The notes beneath the pieces were generated by a model. That model was not told where the DNA came from and did not search any database. It saw only the letters and a list, made by a program, of their open reading frames with translations. From Ectothiorhodospiraceae bacterium (lineage in GTDB: Bacteria > Pseudomonadota > Gammaproteobacteria > Nitrococcales > AK92): a stretch of DNA of 11,015 bases. How positions within the stretch are numbered: position 1 is the first letter of the stretch; every line of letters begins with the position of its first letter. Both the position numbers and the translations under genes were made by a program. Below, piece by piece: positions 1 through 6,489 of the stretch. The stretch spans positions 1-11,015 of the forward strand of contig JAJUFY010000052.1 of assembly GCA_029263635.1 (NCBI GenBank), read 5' to 3'.

Positions 1-34
1 AGGCTAGCCTGCCCGTCCCCTTCGACAGGTCACG

Positions 35-421
35 CTACAGGCGGACAACGCTGCCATCGTCACCCCCTGGTGACGCCGGCGGCAGCGGCCTGGCCGTGTA
101 GTGGATGGTCATCACCTTGATGGCGCCATCCTGGATCAGGAAAGAATCGGCGCCGTCGTCAACCCGGGCGCCATCGGCCTCGGCGGTCCAGCCCAGCAGG
201 CACAGCTCTCCCTGATGGACCCGGTCTTCGTAATGGTAGCGGGCGTTCGGCAGTGCCTGCTCCAGCAGTTCCGCGGCCATCTGCACGCCATCGCGGCCGT
301 GGAAAGTGCCGAAGCTGGTGACGACGATGCAGTCCTCGGCAAAGCGACTGCAAAAGTCCATGCAGGGCTCTTCTTCGAGCGCGTGCCGCAAATGGTCTGC
401 GAATACCGAACGTGTACGCAT
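35..421 (-). CDS. SnoaL/NTF2-like small protein, function unknown
   Basis: A 128-residue protein with the look of the NTF2-like superfamily (SnoaL-like or DUF4440-type cone fold). An N-terminal helical half (about residues 1-35) is followed by the typical GTFHGRDGV segment (38-46). Alternating strand-like stretches come next, including the pattern GWTAEADGARVDDGADSFLIQDGAIKVMTIHYT between about 77 and 109, where the last strands line the pocket in this fold. The tail from about 112 is proline- and glycine-rich and probably disordered. No signal peptide or membrane segment is visible, so it is probably cytoplasmic. The ATG at 419-421 is preceded by an AGGAGG ribosome binding site only 2 nt away. 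The frame stays open further upstream, but that part is an alternative frame of the neighbouring enzyme gene. It lies 56 bp downstream of the ThDP enzyme on the same strand, so the two are probably cotranscribed. The family includes ketosteroid isomerase-like enzymes and many non-enzymes; the substrate here cannot be told. Fold call fairly sure, function unknown. Confidence 0.8.
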   Translation of the reverse strand: MRTRSVFADHLRHALEEEPCMDFCSRFAEDCIVVTSFGTFHGRDGVQMAAELLEQALPNARYHYEDRVHQGELCLLGWTAEADGARVDDGADSFLIQDGAIKVMTIHYTARPLPPASPGGDDGSVVRL

Positions 422-477
422 CGCCTCCTGCTCCGATCCGATAGCAAGCAACCGTAACGGGGGCGCCGTTCGACCTG

Positions 478-2268
478 CTAATCCACACGATGGAAATAAC
501 GCGCCAGCAGCCCCTTGGCGGTCTGACGCACGACGCCGCCGGCCTCGGGTTCGCCCCGCACCAGCATGCTCATATAGTTGCGGGCCTGTTCGTAGGTGAT
601 GTGCGGCGGCAGCGGCGGCACGTTGGGGTCGGTGTAGGCATTGATCACCACTGGCCGGTCCCAACGCCAGGCCTCGTCCAGCACCGGGCCGATTTCCTCC
701 GGCCGCTGAATGCGCAGCCCGATCAGGCCCAGCATCTCGGCATAGCGGTCGTACTGGAAGTCGGGGATGTCCTGCGACACCGTGACCTTGGGATCGCCCT
801 CCAGCACCCGCTGCTCCCAGGTCACCTGGTTGAGATCGCGGTTGTTGGCGACCAGCACCACCAGCTGCGGGTTGGCCCATTGCTGCCAGTACTTGGCGAT
901 GGTGATCAGCCCGGCATTGCCCAGCATCTGCATGGAGCCATCGCCGACGATGGCGAGCGCCGGCCGTTCCGGGTGCACGAACTTGGCAGCGGTAATGTAG
1001 GGAATGGCCGGGCACATGGTCGCCAGGCCGCCCGACAGGCTGCCCAGCATGCCGCGGCGGGCGCGGATGTCGCGGGCATACCAGTTCGTGGTGGAGCCGC
1101 TGTCGGCGCTGAGCATGCAATTGTCCGGCAGCCGTCTGGACAGCTCCCAGAACACCCGCTGCGGATTCACGGGATCGGCATCCTGCATGGCGCGGGCCTC
1201 GACCGTTTTCCACCAGTCATCCACCCAGCCTTCGATCCTGCGCCGCCAGGCGCGGCTAGACTTGCGCTCGAGCAAGGGCAGCAACGCCTGCAGGGTTGAG
1301 CGGGCATCCCCTTGCAGGTTCACTTCCATGGGATAGCGCAGGCCGAGCATGCGGCCGTCGATGTCGATCTGGACGCCGCGGGCCTGATCCGGCTTCGGCA
1401 GGAATTCCGCATACGGAAAGCTCGAACCGATCATGAAGAGCGTGTCGCACTCCCGCATCATCCTGTCGGTGGCTTCGGTACCGAGCAGGCCGATGGAGCC
1501 GGTGACGAACGGCAAGTCGTCCGGCACCATGGTCTTGGCCAGCAACGCCTTGGCGATGCCCGCCCCGAGCCGGTCGGCCACCTCCAGCAGCACGTCCACC
1601 GCATCGCGGATGCCGGCACCGACCAGGATCGCGACCTTGCTGCCGGCATTGAGCACTTCCGAGGCCCGGTCCAGGTCGCGGGGCTGCGGGATCTGCCTGG
1701 GAGCGCTGTAGCCCACCCCGGAGAAGGTGGCGCCGTGCTTGCGCGGCGGCTCCTCCATCGGCAGATCCTGCAGGTCGTGCGGCACGATCAGGCAGGTCAC
1801 GTCGTGCTCGGCAAGCGCGATGCGCACGCCCTCGTCGATCAGCTGGCGCATCTGCGCCGGTACTGTCGCGGTCTGCACGTAATGGCGGGCGACGTCCTTG
1901 AACAGCGTCCCCAGATCGACTTCCTGCTGATAGTGCGCGCCCATGCTGATGCGCGCCGACTGGCCGACGATGGCGAGCACCGGCTGATGGTCCTTGTGCG
2001 CGTCGTACAGACCGTTGAGCAGATGAATGGCGCCTGGACCGGAAGTGGCAAGGCAGACACCCAGCTCGCCGCCCGAGTACTTGGCATGGGCAGTAGCCAT
2101 GAATGCCGCCTCCTCCTCATGCCGGACCTGCACGAATTCGATCTTGCCGGGCTTGCGGCCGATCGCGCCCATGATCCCGTTGATGCCGTCGCCGGGATAA
2201 CCGTAGATACGGCGGACGCCCCATTCATACAGGCGATCCAGCATGAACTCGCTGACGGTCTGCGCCAT
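478..2268 (-). CDS. Thiamine-diphosphate-dependent enzyme, pyruvate oxidase/acetolactate synthase family (PoxB-like)
   Basis: A 596-residue member of the ThDP-dependent decarboxylase family that includes pyruvate:quinone oxidoreductase PoxB and acetolactate synthase. Three domains are visible. The N-terminal PYR domain (about 1-170) has YGYPGDGINGI (22-32), the RHEEEAAF motif with the cofactor-activating glutamate at 51, and ATSGPGAIHLLNGLYDA (74-90). The middle domain (about 190-335) has ILVGAGI (214-220) and the conserved IDID (301-304). The C-terminal ThDP domain (about 365-550) has the GDG...NN cofactor motif, GDGS at 442-445 and NN at 475-476. The length is slightly above E. coli PoxB (572 residues), and the far C-terminus (560-596) does not clearly resemble the lipid-binding tail of PoxB. 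Oxidative decarboxylation of pyruvate to acetate is therefore possible but not shown; acetolactate synthesis or another 2-oxoacid reaction is the alternative. No small regulatory subunit gene is adjacent, which argues against an anabolic acetolactate synthase. The ATG is preceded by a GAGGAG ribosome binding site. Family certain, reaction uncertain. Confidence 0.9.
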   Translation of the reverse strand: MAQTVSEFMLDRLYEWGVRRIYGYPGDGINGIMGAIGRKPGKIEFVQVRHEEEAAFMATAHAKYSGGELGVCLATSGPGAIHLLNGLYDAHKDHQPVLAIVGQSARISMGAHYQQEVDLGTLFKDVARHYVQTATVPAQMRQLIDEGVRIALAEHDVTCLIVPHDLQDLPMEEPPRKHGATFSGVGYSAPRQIPQPRDLDRASEVLNAGSKVAILVGAGIRDAVDVLLEVADRLGAGIAKALLAKTMVPDDLPFVTGSIGLLGTEATDRMMRECDTLFMIGSSFPYAEFLPKPDQARGVQIDIDGRMLGLRYPMEVNLQGDARSTLQALLPLLERKSSRAWRRRIEGWVDDWWKTVEARAMQDADPVNPQRVFWELSRRLPDNCMLSADSGSTTNWYARDIRARRGMLGSLSGGLATMCPAIPYITAAKFVHPERPALAIVGDGSMQMLGNAGLITIAKYWQQWANPQLVVLVANNRDLNQVTWEQRVLEGDPKVTVSQDIPDFQYDRYAEMLGLIGLRIQRPEEIGPVLDEAWRWDRPVVINAYTDPNVPPLPPHITYEQARNYMSMLVRGEPEAGGVVRQTAKGLLARYFHRVD

Positions 2269-2415
2269 GGCTCTCCTCTTTTCCGTTCGCCGGCAGCCAG
2301 CCGGCTCAGATCAGGGTGAGGGCAGCAATTCGGAATACAAAGAATTCCTGATTCGGAGTGGCCGCAACCACCCTCTGCGGGCCGTGTCGCTCAAGATGCG
2401 CCGGGTAGCGCCGGC
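2269..2415. other. Intergenic region upstream of the PoxB-like gene
   Basis: 147 bp between the stop of the transporter gene and the start of the ThDP enzyme, both on the minus strand. It holds the GAGGAG ribosome binding site next to 2268, a short inverted repeat of GCCGGC at 2289-2294 and 2300-2305, and a 5-bp inverted repeat GGAAT/ATTCC at 2332-2336 and 2344-2348. The heptamer ATTCGGA occurs twice, at 2328-2334 and 2351-2357. None of the inverted repeats is followed by a T-run, so I do not call a terminator, and I could not place a convincing -35/-10 pair. Confidence 0.5.
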
Positions 2416-3759
2416 CTACTCGTTGAAGTCGGCCGCATCGGTTCGGCGGCGGCCGCCGCTCTGGCTGTCTTTCCGCCGGTCCTGCCGGCCGCTGCGGCGA
2501 TCCACCAGCGGGATTTTCACCGGCGGCTCGAACTCGAGGTTGCGCGGATCCACTTCCATGATGACCGGCGTCGCCGCGGTCGCCACCGGCACGTATTCGG
2601 ACTGCTCTTCCACCGGGATGCGCTTGGCGGTGAGGTAGCGGATCAGACTGAACACGCTCAGGATGCTCATCACGCCGGCCAGGAAGACAAACAGGCCGTG
2701 GCCGCCCAGCAGCTCCATCATCAACGAACCGACCACCGGGCCGATGATGGTGCCGGTGCCGAAGATCAGCAGCAGCGTCGCGCTGGCGCTGACCATCTGG
2801 TGGGAGTGCAGCGAGTCGTTGGTGAGCGCCACGCACATCGGGTAAATGGTCCCGACCAGACCGACGAACAGGCCCGACAGCAGCAGCAGGCCGGGGAAGT
2901 AACGGCCGTCCTGGGTGATCAGGGGAATGGTGACCAAGAGCCCCAGCAGCGCCAGCATCGTGATCATGCCGCGCCGGTCGCGCTGGTCGGAAAGATGGCC
3001 GACCGGCCATTGCATGGCCATCCCGAACAGCACCGTCATTCCCATCAGCACCGAGATCTGATCGACACGATAGCCGGCCTGCTGCGCGTAGACCGGCAGC
3101 ACTGCCATGATGCCGCTCATGGCGGCGCCGGCCATGATGGCGCCGACGATGCCGATCGGCGCCACCTGATAGAGCCGCCTGACGCTCATGCGCTCATGCT
3201 GCTCGATCACGGGCGCCTTCGATCGGGTCAGGGCCAGCGGCACCAACGAGGCGGCGATCAGCGCGGCGGCGATGCTGAACAGCACGTAGGTCTGCGGCGA
3301 ACTTAGCCCCAGCGTGAACTGGCCGCCGCCCTGCGCCAGGTACGAGGTCGCGCTGTAGGTGGCCATGATGGTGCCGCGTATTTCATTGCTGGCCCGGTCG
3401 TTGATCCAGCTCTCCATCACCATCATCAGACCGGCGCTGCAGAAGCCGGTCACCGCCCGCAGCGCGGCCCAGGAGATCTCGTTGATGTAGAGCGGATGCG
3501 ACAGCGCCGACACGCAGGCGATGGCAGCGAAGGCAGCGAACGAACGGATGTGCCCGACGCGGCGGATGATTCCGGCTGCGTAGAGCGTCCCGGCGACGAA
3601 ACCGACCGAGTGAAAGGCCAGGATGGGCCCGATCCACTGGTGCGCGAAGCCTTCGATCGACATCCGTACTGCCAGCAGCGTGCCCAACATGCTGCTGCCG
3701 GAAATCAGCAGCGCCAAGCTGACCAGAATGACCGTGATCGAACGGAACGTTTGAACCAT
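2416..3759 (-). CDS. MFS transporter, YcaD-like, with basic C-terminal tail
   Basis: A 447-residue integral inner-membrane protein of the major facilitator superfamily. About 12 hydrophobic segments can be placed (roughly 8-29, 43-63, 73-92, 98-116, 131-150, 155-177, 201-223, 235-253, 264-283, 289-310, 323-345, 352-375). A charged loop lies near 178-197 between the two halves, and the second half has the MFS loop sequence GHLSDQRDRRG (254-264). The segment MESWINDRASNEIRGTIMATY (115-135) resembles the corresponding ESW...RG stretch of E. coli YcaD, a transporter without a firmly established substrate, so no substrate is proposed. After the last membrane segment comes an unusually long tail of about 68 residues ending in repeated DRR and GRRR clusters (420-441). 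The gene diverges from otsA across a 269-bp gap. The ATG at 3757-3759 has only a weak ribosome binding site (GGTAAGAA directly before it), but it fits the first membrane segment well. The PoxB-like gene starts 147 bp downstream and could be cotranscribed. Confidence 0.9.
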   Translation of the reverse strand: MVQTFRSITVILVSLALLISGSSMLGTLLAVRMSIEGFAHQWIGPILAFHSVGFVAGTLYAAGIIRRVGHIRSFAAFAAIACVSALSHPLYINEISWAALRAVTGFCSAGLMMVMESWINDRASNEIRGTIMATYSATSYLAQGGGQFTLGLSSPQTYVLFSIAAALIAASLVPLALTRSKAPVIEQHERMSVRRLYQVAPIGIVGAIMAGAAMSGIMAVLPVYAQQAGYRVDQISVLMGMTVLFGMAMQWPVGHLSDQRDRRGMITMLALLGLLVTIPLITQDGRYFPGLLLLSGLFVGLVGTIYPMCVALTNDSLHSHQMVSASATLLLIFGTGTIIGPVVGSLMMELLGGHGLFVFLAGVMSILSVFSLIRYLTAKRIPVEEQSEYVPVATAATPVIMEVDPRNLEFEPPVKIPLVDRRSGRQDRRKDSQSGGRRRTDAADFNE

Positions 3760-3841
3760 TTCTTACCACATCGCGCCTTCAGCGGCGGCATCAAAGCTTG
3801 GGCCGTTTGCGCTCGCGTCCAAGTCACCGCCCCGGCGCCCA

Positions 3842-3854
3842 GGCTTGGCAAGCC
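3842..3854. repeat. 13-bp inverted repeat next to the otsA promoter (possible operator)
   Basis: A perfect inverted repeat, GGCTTG and CAAGCC around a central G. Its last base is the first base of the candidate -35 hexamer of the otsA promoter. Related CTTGG/CCAAG half-sites occur nearby at 3797-3801 and 3819-3823. The position suits a regulator of otsA or of the divergent transporter gene, but no regulator gene lies in the window and the binding protein is unknown. Confidence 0.35.
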
Positions 3855-3882
3855 GACAGCAGGGCCCAATTTCGCGTATGAT
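3854..3882 (+). promoter_or_regulatory. Candidate sigma70 promoter for otsAB
   Basis: A -35 hexamer CCGACA (3854-3859; 4 of 6 to TTGACA), a 17-bp spacer, and a -10 hexamer TATGAT (3877-3882; 5 of 6 to TATAAT). The box sits in one of the few AT-richer patches of the intergenic region. Transcription would start near 3889, giving an otsA leader of about 140 nt. This is a motif match only; no other pair in the gap looked as good. Confidence 0.5.
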
Positions 3883-3897
3883 CTTTCGCTCTCGCTA

Positions 3898-4029
3898 ATG
3901 GATAAGGAGGGCGCACAGCGGCGGACCATTCCGGGAATGGTCGACAGGCCGCTTCAGGAAGCTTGGCTGGCCCACTCGGCTAGAAGGATTTGCTGTCAGG
4001 AGCAGGACGCTCCTGGAGAGGTACAGTGA
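3898..4029 (+). CDS. Possible upstream ORF (43 codons) coupled to otsA
   Basis: An ATG at 3898 opens a frame of 43 codons (MDKEGAQRR... to ...PGEVQ) whose TGA stop at 4027-4029 shares one base with the otsA ATG (TGATG). That arrangement is classic for translational coupling. Against it being real, there is no ribosome binding site before its ATG, and the proposed promoter would leave only about 9 nt of leader. The peptide resembles nothing I recognise and shows no membrane or metal-binding pattern beyond a CC pair. It could equally be a chance open frame in GC-rich leader DNA. Reported because of the exact stop/start overlap. Confidence 0.25.
   Translation: MDKEGAQRRTIPGMVDRPLQEAWLAHSARRICCQEQDAPGEVQ
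3924..3942. repeat. Perfect 19-nt palindrome in the otsA leader
   Basis: Two 9-nt arms, GACCATTCC and GGAATGGTC, surround a single central G. The site lies about 35 nt downstream of the predicted otsA start of transcription and about 87 nt before the otsA ATG. As DNA it could be an operator acting as a roadblock; as RNA the tiny loop makes a good hairpin only if the inner pairs open. No T-run follows, so it is not an intrinsic terminator. Confidence 0.45.
3997..4015 (+). promoter_or_regulatory. Hairpin abutting the otsA ribosome binding site
   Basis: CAGGAGC (3997-4003) and GCTCCTG (4009-4015) form a 7-bp stem with a 5-nt loop. The otsA ribosome binding site GGAGAGG (4015-4021), 7 nt before the ATG, begins at the last base of the stem. 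The right arm contains GCTCC, which could alternatively pair with the GGAG of the binding site, so a switch between two folds is conceivable. This is inference from base pairing only. Confidence 0.4.
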
Positions 4030-5555
4030 TGCTACGCAATATTCCCCGTAAACGGTCTCAGGACCGACTCATCGTTGTTTCCAACCGATTACCGCTAGTA
4101 CTCAACCAACGCGAAGACGGCAGCTGGGAAGCCCGTCCCTCCAGCGGCGGCCTGGTCAGTGCACTGGTTCCGGTACTGCAGCGCCGCGGTGGGGTCTGGA
4201 TCGGCTGGCCGGGCACCACCGACGCCAACACCTATCAGGTGCAGCCCGCACTCGAACAAGTCAGCAGCGACTACGGCTGCACCTTCAAGCCCGTCATGCT
4301 CTCCGAAGACGACATGAAGGGCTTCTACTTCGGCTTCTCCAACGAAGTCATCTGGCCGCTGTTCCACGATCTCTTCACCAACTGCAATTTCGAGCCCAGC
4401 TACTGGCGCAGCTACCGCGAGGTCAACCAGCGCTTCGCGCAGGCCGTGGCCGACGTCGCCGAGCCCGGCGACTTCGTCTGGGTCCACGATTACCACCTGA
4501 TGTCGCTGGCGGCGGACATGCGCGAGCTGGGCCTGGACGTCAAGACCGGCTTCTTCCTGCACACGCCGTTCCCGCCGCTGGAGATTTTCCTCAAGCTGCC
4601 CTGGCGCTTCGATATCCTCCGCGGCCTGCTGGAGTTCGACTCGATCGGCTTCCAGACCCAGCGCGACCGACGCAATTTCCTCTACTGCGTCCGGGCCCTG
4701 TTCAATGCCTCCGTCGACGGCACCGGTTCGGTGGTACGGCTGCGGGTGCGCGACGGCCTGGGTGATAGCGGCACCGTTAACATGACCCGCGACATCAGCG
4801 TCGGCGCCTTCCCGATCGGCATCGATTTCCATCGGCTCGCCGACACTGCCGCCACCGAAGCGGTCCAGCAACGGGCGCGGGAACTGCGCGCCGACCTTTC
4901 GGATCGGCAGCTGATCCTCGGCGTCGACCGGCTCGATTACACCAAGGGCCTGCTCAATCGCCTGGATGCCTTCCGCCATGCCCTGCGCCGCTATCCGGAA
5001 CTGCGCGGCCAGATCCATCTGGTCCAGCACGTCGTACCCAGCCGCAAGGAAATCCCGGACTACCAGCAGCTGCGGCTGGACATGGAACGGCTGATCAGCG
5101 AGATCAACGGCGAGTTCACCGAGTCGGGCTGGGTCCCGATCCACTACATGTTCCACAATCTGCCGTTCGACGAACTGGTGGCCTACTACGTGGCCGCCGA
5201 CATCGCGCTGGTGACCTCCCTCAAGGACGGCATGAACCTGGTCGCCAAGGAATACTGCGCCGCCCAGACCGACAACCACGGGGTGCTGATCCTGTCCGAG
5301 TTCGCCGGTGCCGCTTCCCAGCTGCAGAAAGGCGCGCTGCTGGTGAATCCGCATGACATCGATCAGACCGCCGGCAGGATCCGCCAGGCCTTCCTCATGA
5401 GCCGCAAGGAGCGGGAAGAGCGGATGCGGACGCTGCGGCGGATCATCCGCACCCAGGATGTGTTCCGCTGGGCGGACACCTTCCTGAGCGTGACCGCCAG
5501 CCACGAAGTCTCCCATCTCCCGTACAGCGGAGATTACCTGCCACATGCCACCTGA
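4029..5555 (+). CDS. otsA: Trehalose-6-phosphate synthase (alpha,alpha-trehalose-phosphate synthase)
   Basis: A GT20-family glycosyltransferase of 508 residues that joins UDP-glucose and glucose-6-phosphate into trehalose-6-phosphate in the cytoplasm. Family motifs are intact in order: VVSNRLP (16-22), SSGGL (38-42), WPGT (60-63), WVHDYHL (151-157), HTPFP (178-182), GVDRLDYTKG (298-307, donor-site Arg and Lys), and SLKDGMNLVAKEY (397-409) followed by SEFAGA (423-428). It is slightly longer than E. coli OtsA, with a C-terminal extension after about 485. The ATG at 4029 was chosen because GGAGAGG lies 7 nt upstream and VVSNRLP then falls at the usual distance from the N-terminus. An in-frame TTG at 3990 is possible but would add 13 residues unlike the family, and a stop at 3981-3983 bars anything longer. 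It overlaps otsB by 11 bp, so the two are cotranscribed and probably coupled. The leader carries a candidate promoter and several palindromes, suggesting regulation. Confidence 0.97.
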   Translation: MLRNIPRKRSQDRLIVVSNRLPLVLNQREDGSWEARPSSGGLVSALVPVLQRRGGVWIGWPGTTDANTYQVQPALEQVSSDYGCTFKPVMLSEDDMKGFYFGFSNEVIWPLFHDLFTNCNFEPSYWRSYREVNQRFAQAVADVAEPGDFVWVHDYHLMSLAADMRELGLDVKTGFFLHTPFPPLEIFLKLPWRFDILRGLLEFDSIGFQTQRDRRNFLYCVRALFNASVDGTGSVVRLRVRDGLGDSGTVNMTRDISVGAFPIGIDFHRLADTAATEAVQQRARELRADLSDRQLILGVDRLDYTKGLLNRLDAFRHALRRYPELRGQIHLVQHVVPSRKEIPDYQQLRLDMERLISEINGEFTESGWVPIHYMFHNLPFDELVAYYVAADIALVTSLKDGMNLVAKEYCAAQTDNHGVLILSEFAGAASQLQKGALLVNPHDIDQTAGRIRQAFLMSRKEREERMRTLRRIIRTQDVFRWADTFLSVTASHEVSHLPYSGDYLPHAT

Positions 5556-6351
5556 TCCCGCGCAGAATAGGCCGGCGCTGCCGCATGCGCTGCACGACCG
5601 GGATGTCCTGGAGCAAGCGCTTGACCGGCGCCGCCCGCAGATCTTCCTGGACTACGACGGCACCCTCACGCCCATCGTGCCGCGCCCGGAAGACGCGGTG
5701 CTGGCACCGGCCACCCGGGCGGCCGTCGCGCGGCTGGCGGCCCGGTACCCGGTCGCCGTCATCAGCGGCCGCCAGCTCGCCGACGTGCGCGCCCTCGTGG
5801 GTCTGCCGGAGCTCTACTACGCCGGCGATCACGGCTTCGAGATTGCCGGACCGGAAGGCTTCGAGTGGCAGTTCGGACAAGGCTATGTGGACGAACTCGC
5901 ATCCCTGCATCGACAGCTGGTGGCGCGACTGCCGCAGCCGGACGGCTTGCTGCTGGAACAGAAGCGCTACTCGCTGTCGATCCACTACCGCCTGGTCGAA
6001 CGCGAGGCGTTGCCGCCCGTCGAGCAGGCCCTGACCGCCATCCTTGCCGAGCACCCACGGCTGCGGCTGCGGGCCGGCAAGCAGGTGTTCGAGATCCGTC
6101 CGCATGTCGACTGGCACAAGGGCAAGGCGGTGCGCAAACTGATGGAGATCCTCGGTGCCGACCGCCATGCCCTGCCGATTTTCATCGGCGACGATGTCAC
6201 CGACGAGGACGCCTTCGAGGAACTGCGCCCTGCCGGTCTCGGCATCCTGGTCAGCGAGGATCCGCGCCCGACCGCCGCCGCCTTCCGCCTGCACGATCCC
6301 GATGAAGTCCGCGCACTGCTCGACTATCTGGCCGACCGCCCGCCTCCGTAG
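5545..6351 (+). CDS. otsB: Trehalose-6-phosphate phosphatase
   Basis: A 268-residue HAD-superfamily phosphatase that hydrolyses trehalose-6-phosphate to trehalose, the second step after OtsA. Visible HAD motifs: DYDGTLTP (36-43) with the nucleophile Asp36 and acid/base Asp38; ISGRQLADV (73-81); GDHGFEI (94-100), typical of the trehalose-phosphatase cap; FEIRPHVDWHKGKAV (182-196) with the conserved lysine at 194 or 192; and IFIGDDVTDEDAF (212-224) with the metal-binding aspartates. The length matches E. coli OtsB (266 residues). The ATG at 5545 lies inside the end of otsA (11-bp overlap); the nearest ribosome binding site-like GGAG sits rather far away (12 nt), so translation may depend on ribosomes finishing otsA. 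The order here is otsA-otsB, the reverse of the E. coli otsBA operon. No clear terminator follows it before ccmA. Confidence 0.96.
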   Translation: MPPDPAQNRPALPHALHDRDVLEQALDRRRPQIFLDYDGTLTPIVPRPEDAVLAPATRAAVARLAARYPVAVISGRQLADVRALVGLPELYYAGDHGFEIAGPEGFEWQFGQGYVDELASLHRQLVARLPQPDGLLLEQKRYSLSIHYRLVEREALPPVEQALTAILAEHPRLRLRAGKQVFEIRPHVDWHKGKAVRKLMEILGADRHALPIFIGDDVTDEDAFEELRPAGLGILVSEDPRPTAAAFRLHDPDEVRALLDYLADRPPP

Positions 6352-6489
6352 CAGCGGCCTGCGCCGTCATTGCCCGAGCAGACGCGCCCTGCGCGGACCT
6401 TCCCGACAGGCTGCGCGCGCCCTCCGCCTTGCCCTGCCTGCTTGTCCCCTGCGCCAAGGTACGCCACGATAGCGCCCCTTGGGGGTGTG
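6352..6489. other. Intergenic region otsB-ccmA
   Basis: 138 bp of GC-rich DNA between two plus-strand genes. The only promoter-like pair I can align is TTGTCC (6442-6447), a 17-bp spacer and CACGAT (6465-6470), a poor -10. No stem-loop with a T-run is present, so read-through from otsAB into ccmAB cannot be excluded. An open frame runs through this gap into ccmA but has no family-like sequence. Confidence 0.4.

Noticed and set aside
1..10. 10-bp palindrome AGGCTAGCCT at the left edge
   Set aside because: Too short and cut off from its context by the window edge to interpret.
422..1213. Long minus-strand open frame continuing upstream of the NTF2-like gene
   Set aside because: It is the alternative frame of the PoxB-like gene; composition is Arg/Ala/Gly-rich filler, and family similarity begins only at the ATG at 419-421.
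2289..2305. GCCGGC inverted repeat as a terminator
   Set aside because: Only 6 bp, no T-run on either strand, and it lies just upstream of a ribosome binding site.
3990..4028. TTG at 3990 as otsA start
   Set aside because: The ATG at 4029 has a better placed GGAGAGG and gives the expected N-terminus.
4095..5546. 483-codon minus-strand open frame antisense to otsA
   Set aside because: The plus strand encodes intact OtsA motifs; the antisense frame is a by-product of high GC at third codon positions and shows no domain pattern.
6370..6489. Upstream extension of ccmA to an ATG at 6370
   Set aside because: The added 40 residues are Pro/Cys/Arg-rich and absent from CcmA; ATG 6490 fits the family length.
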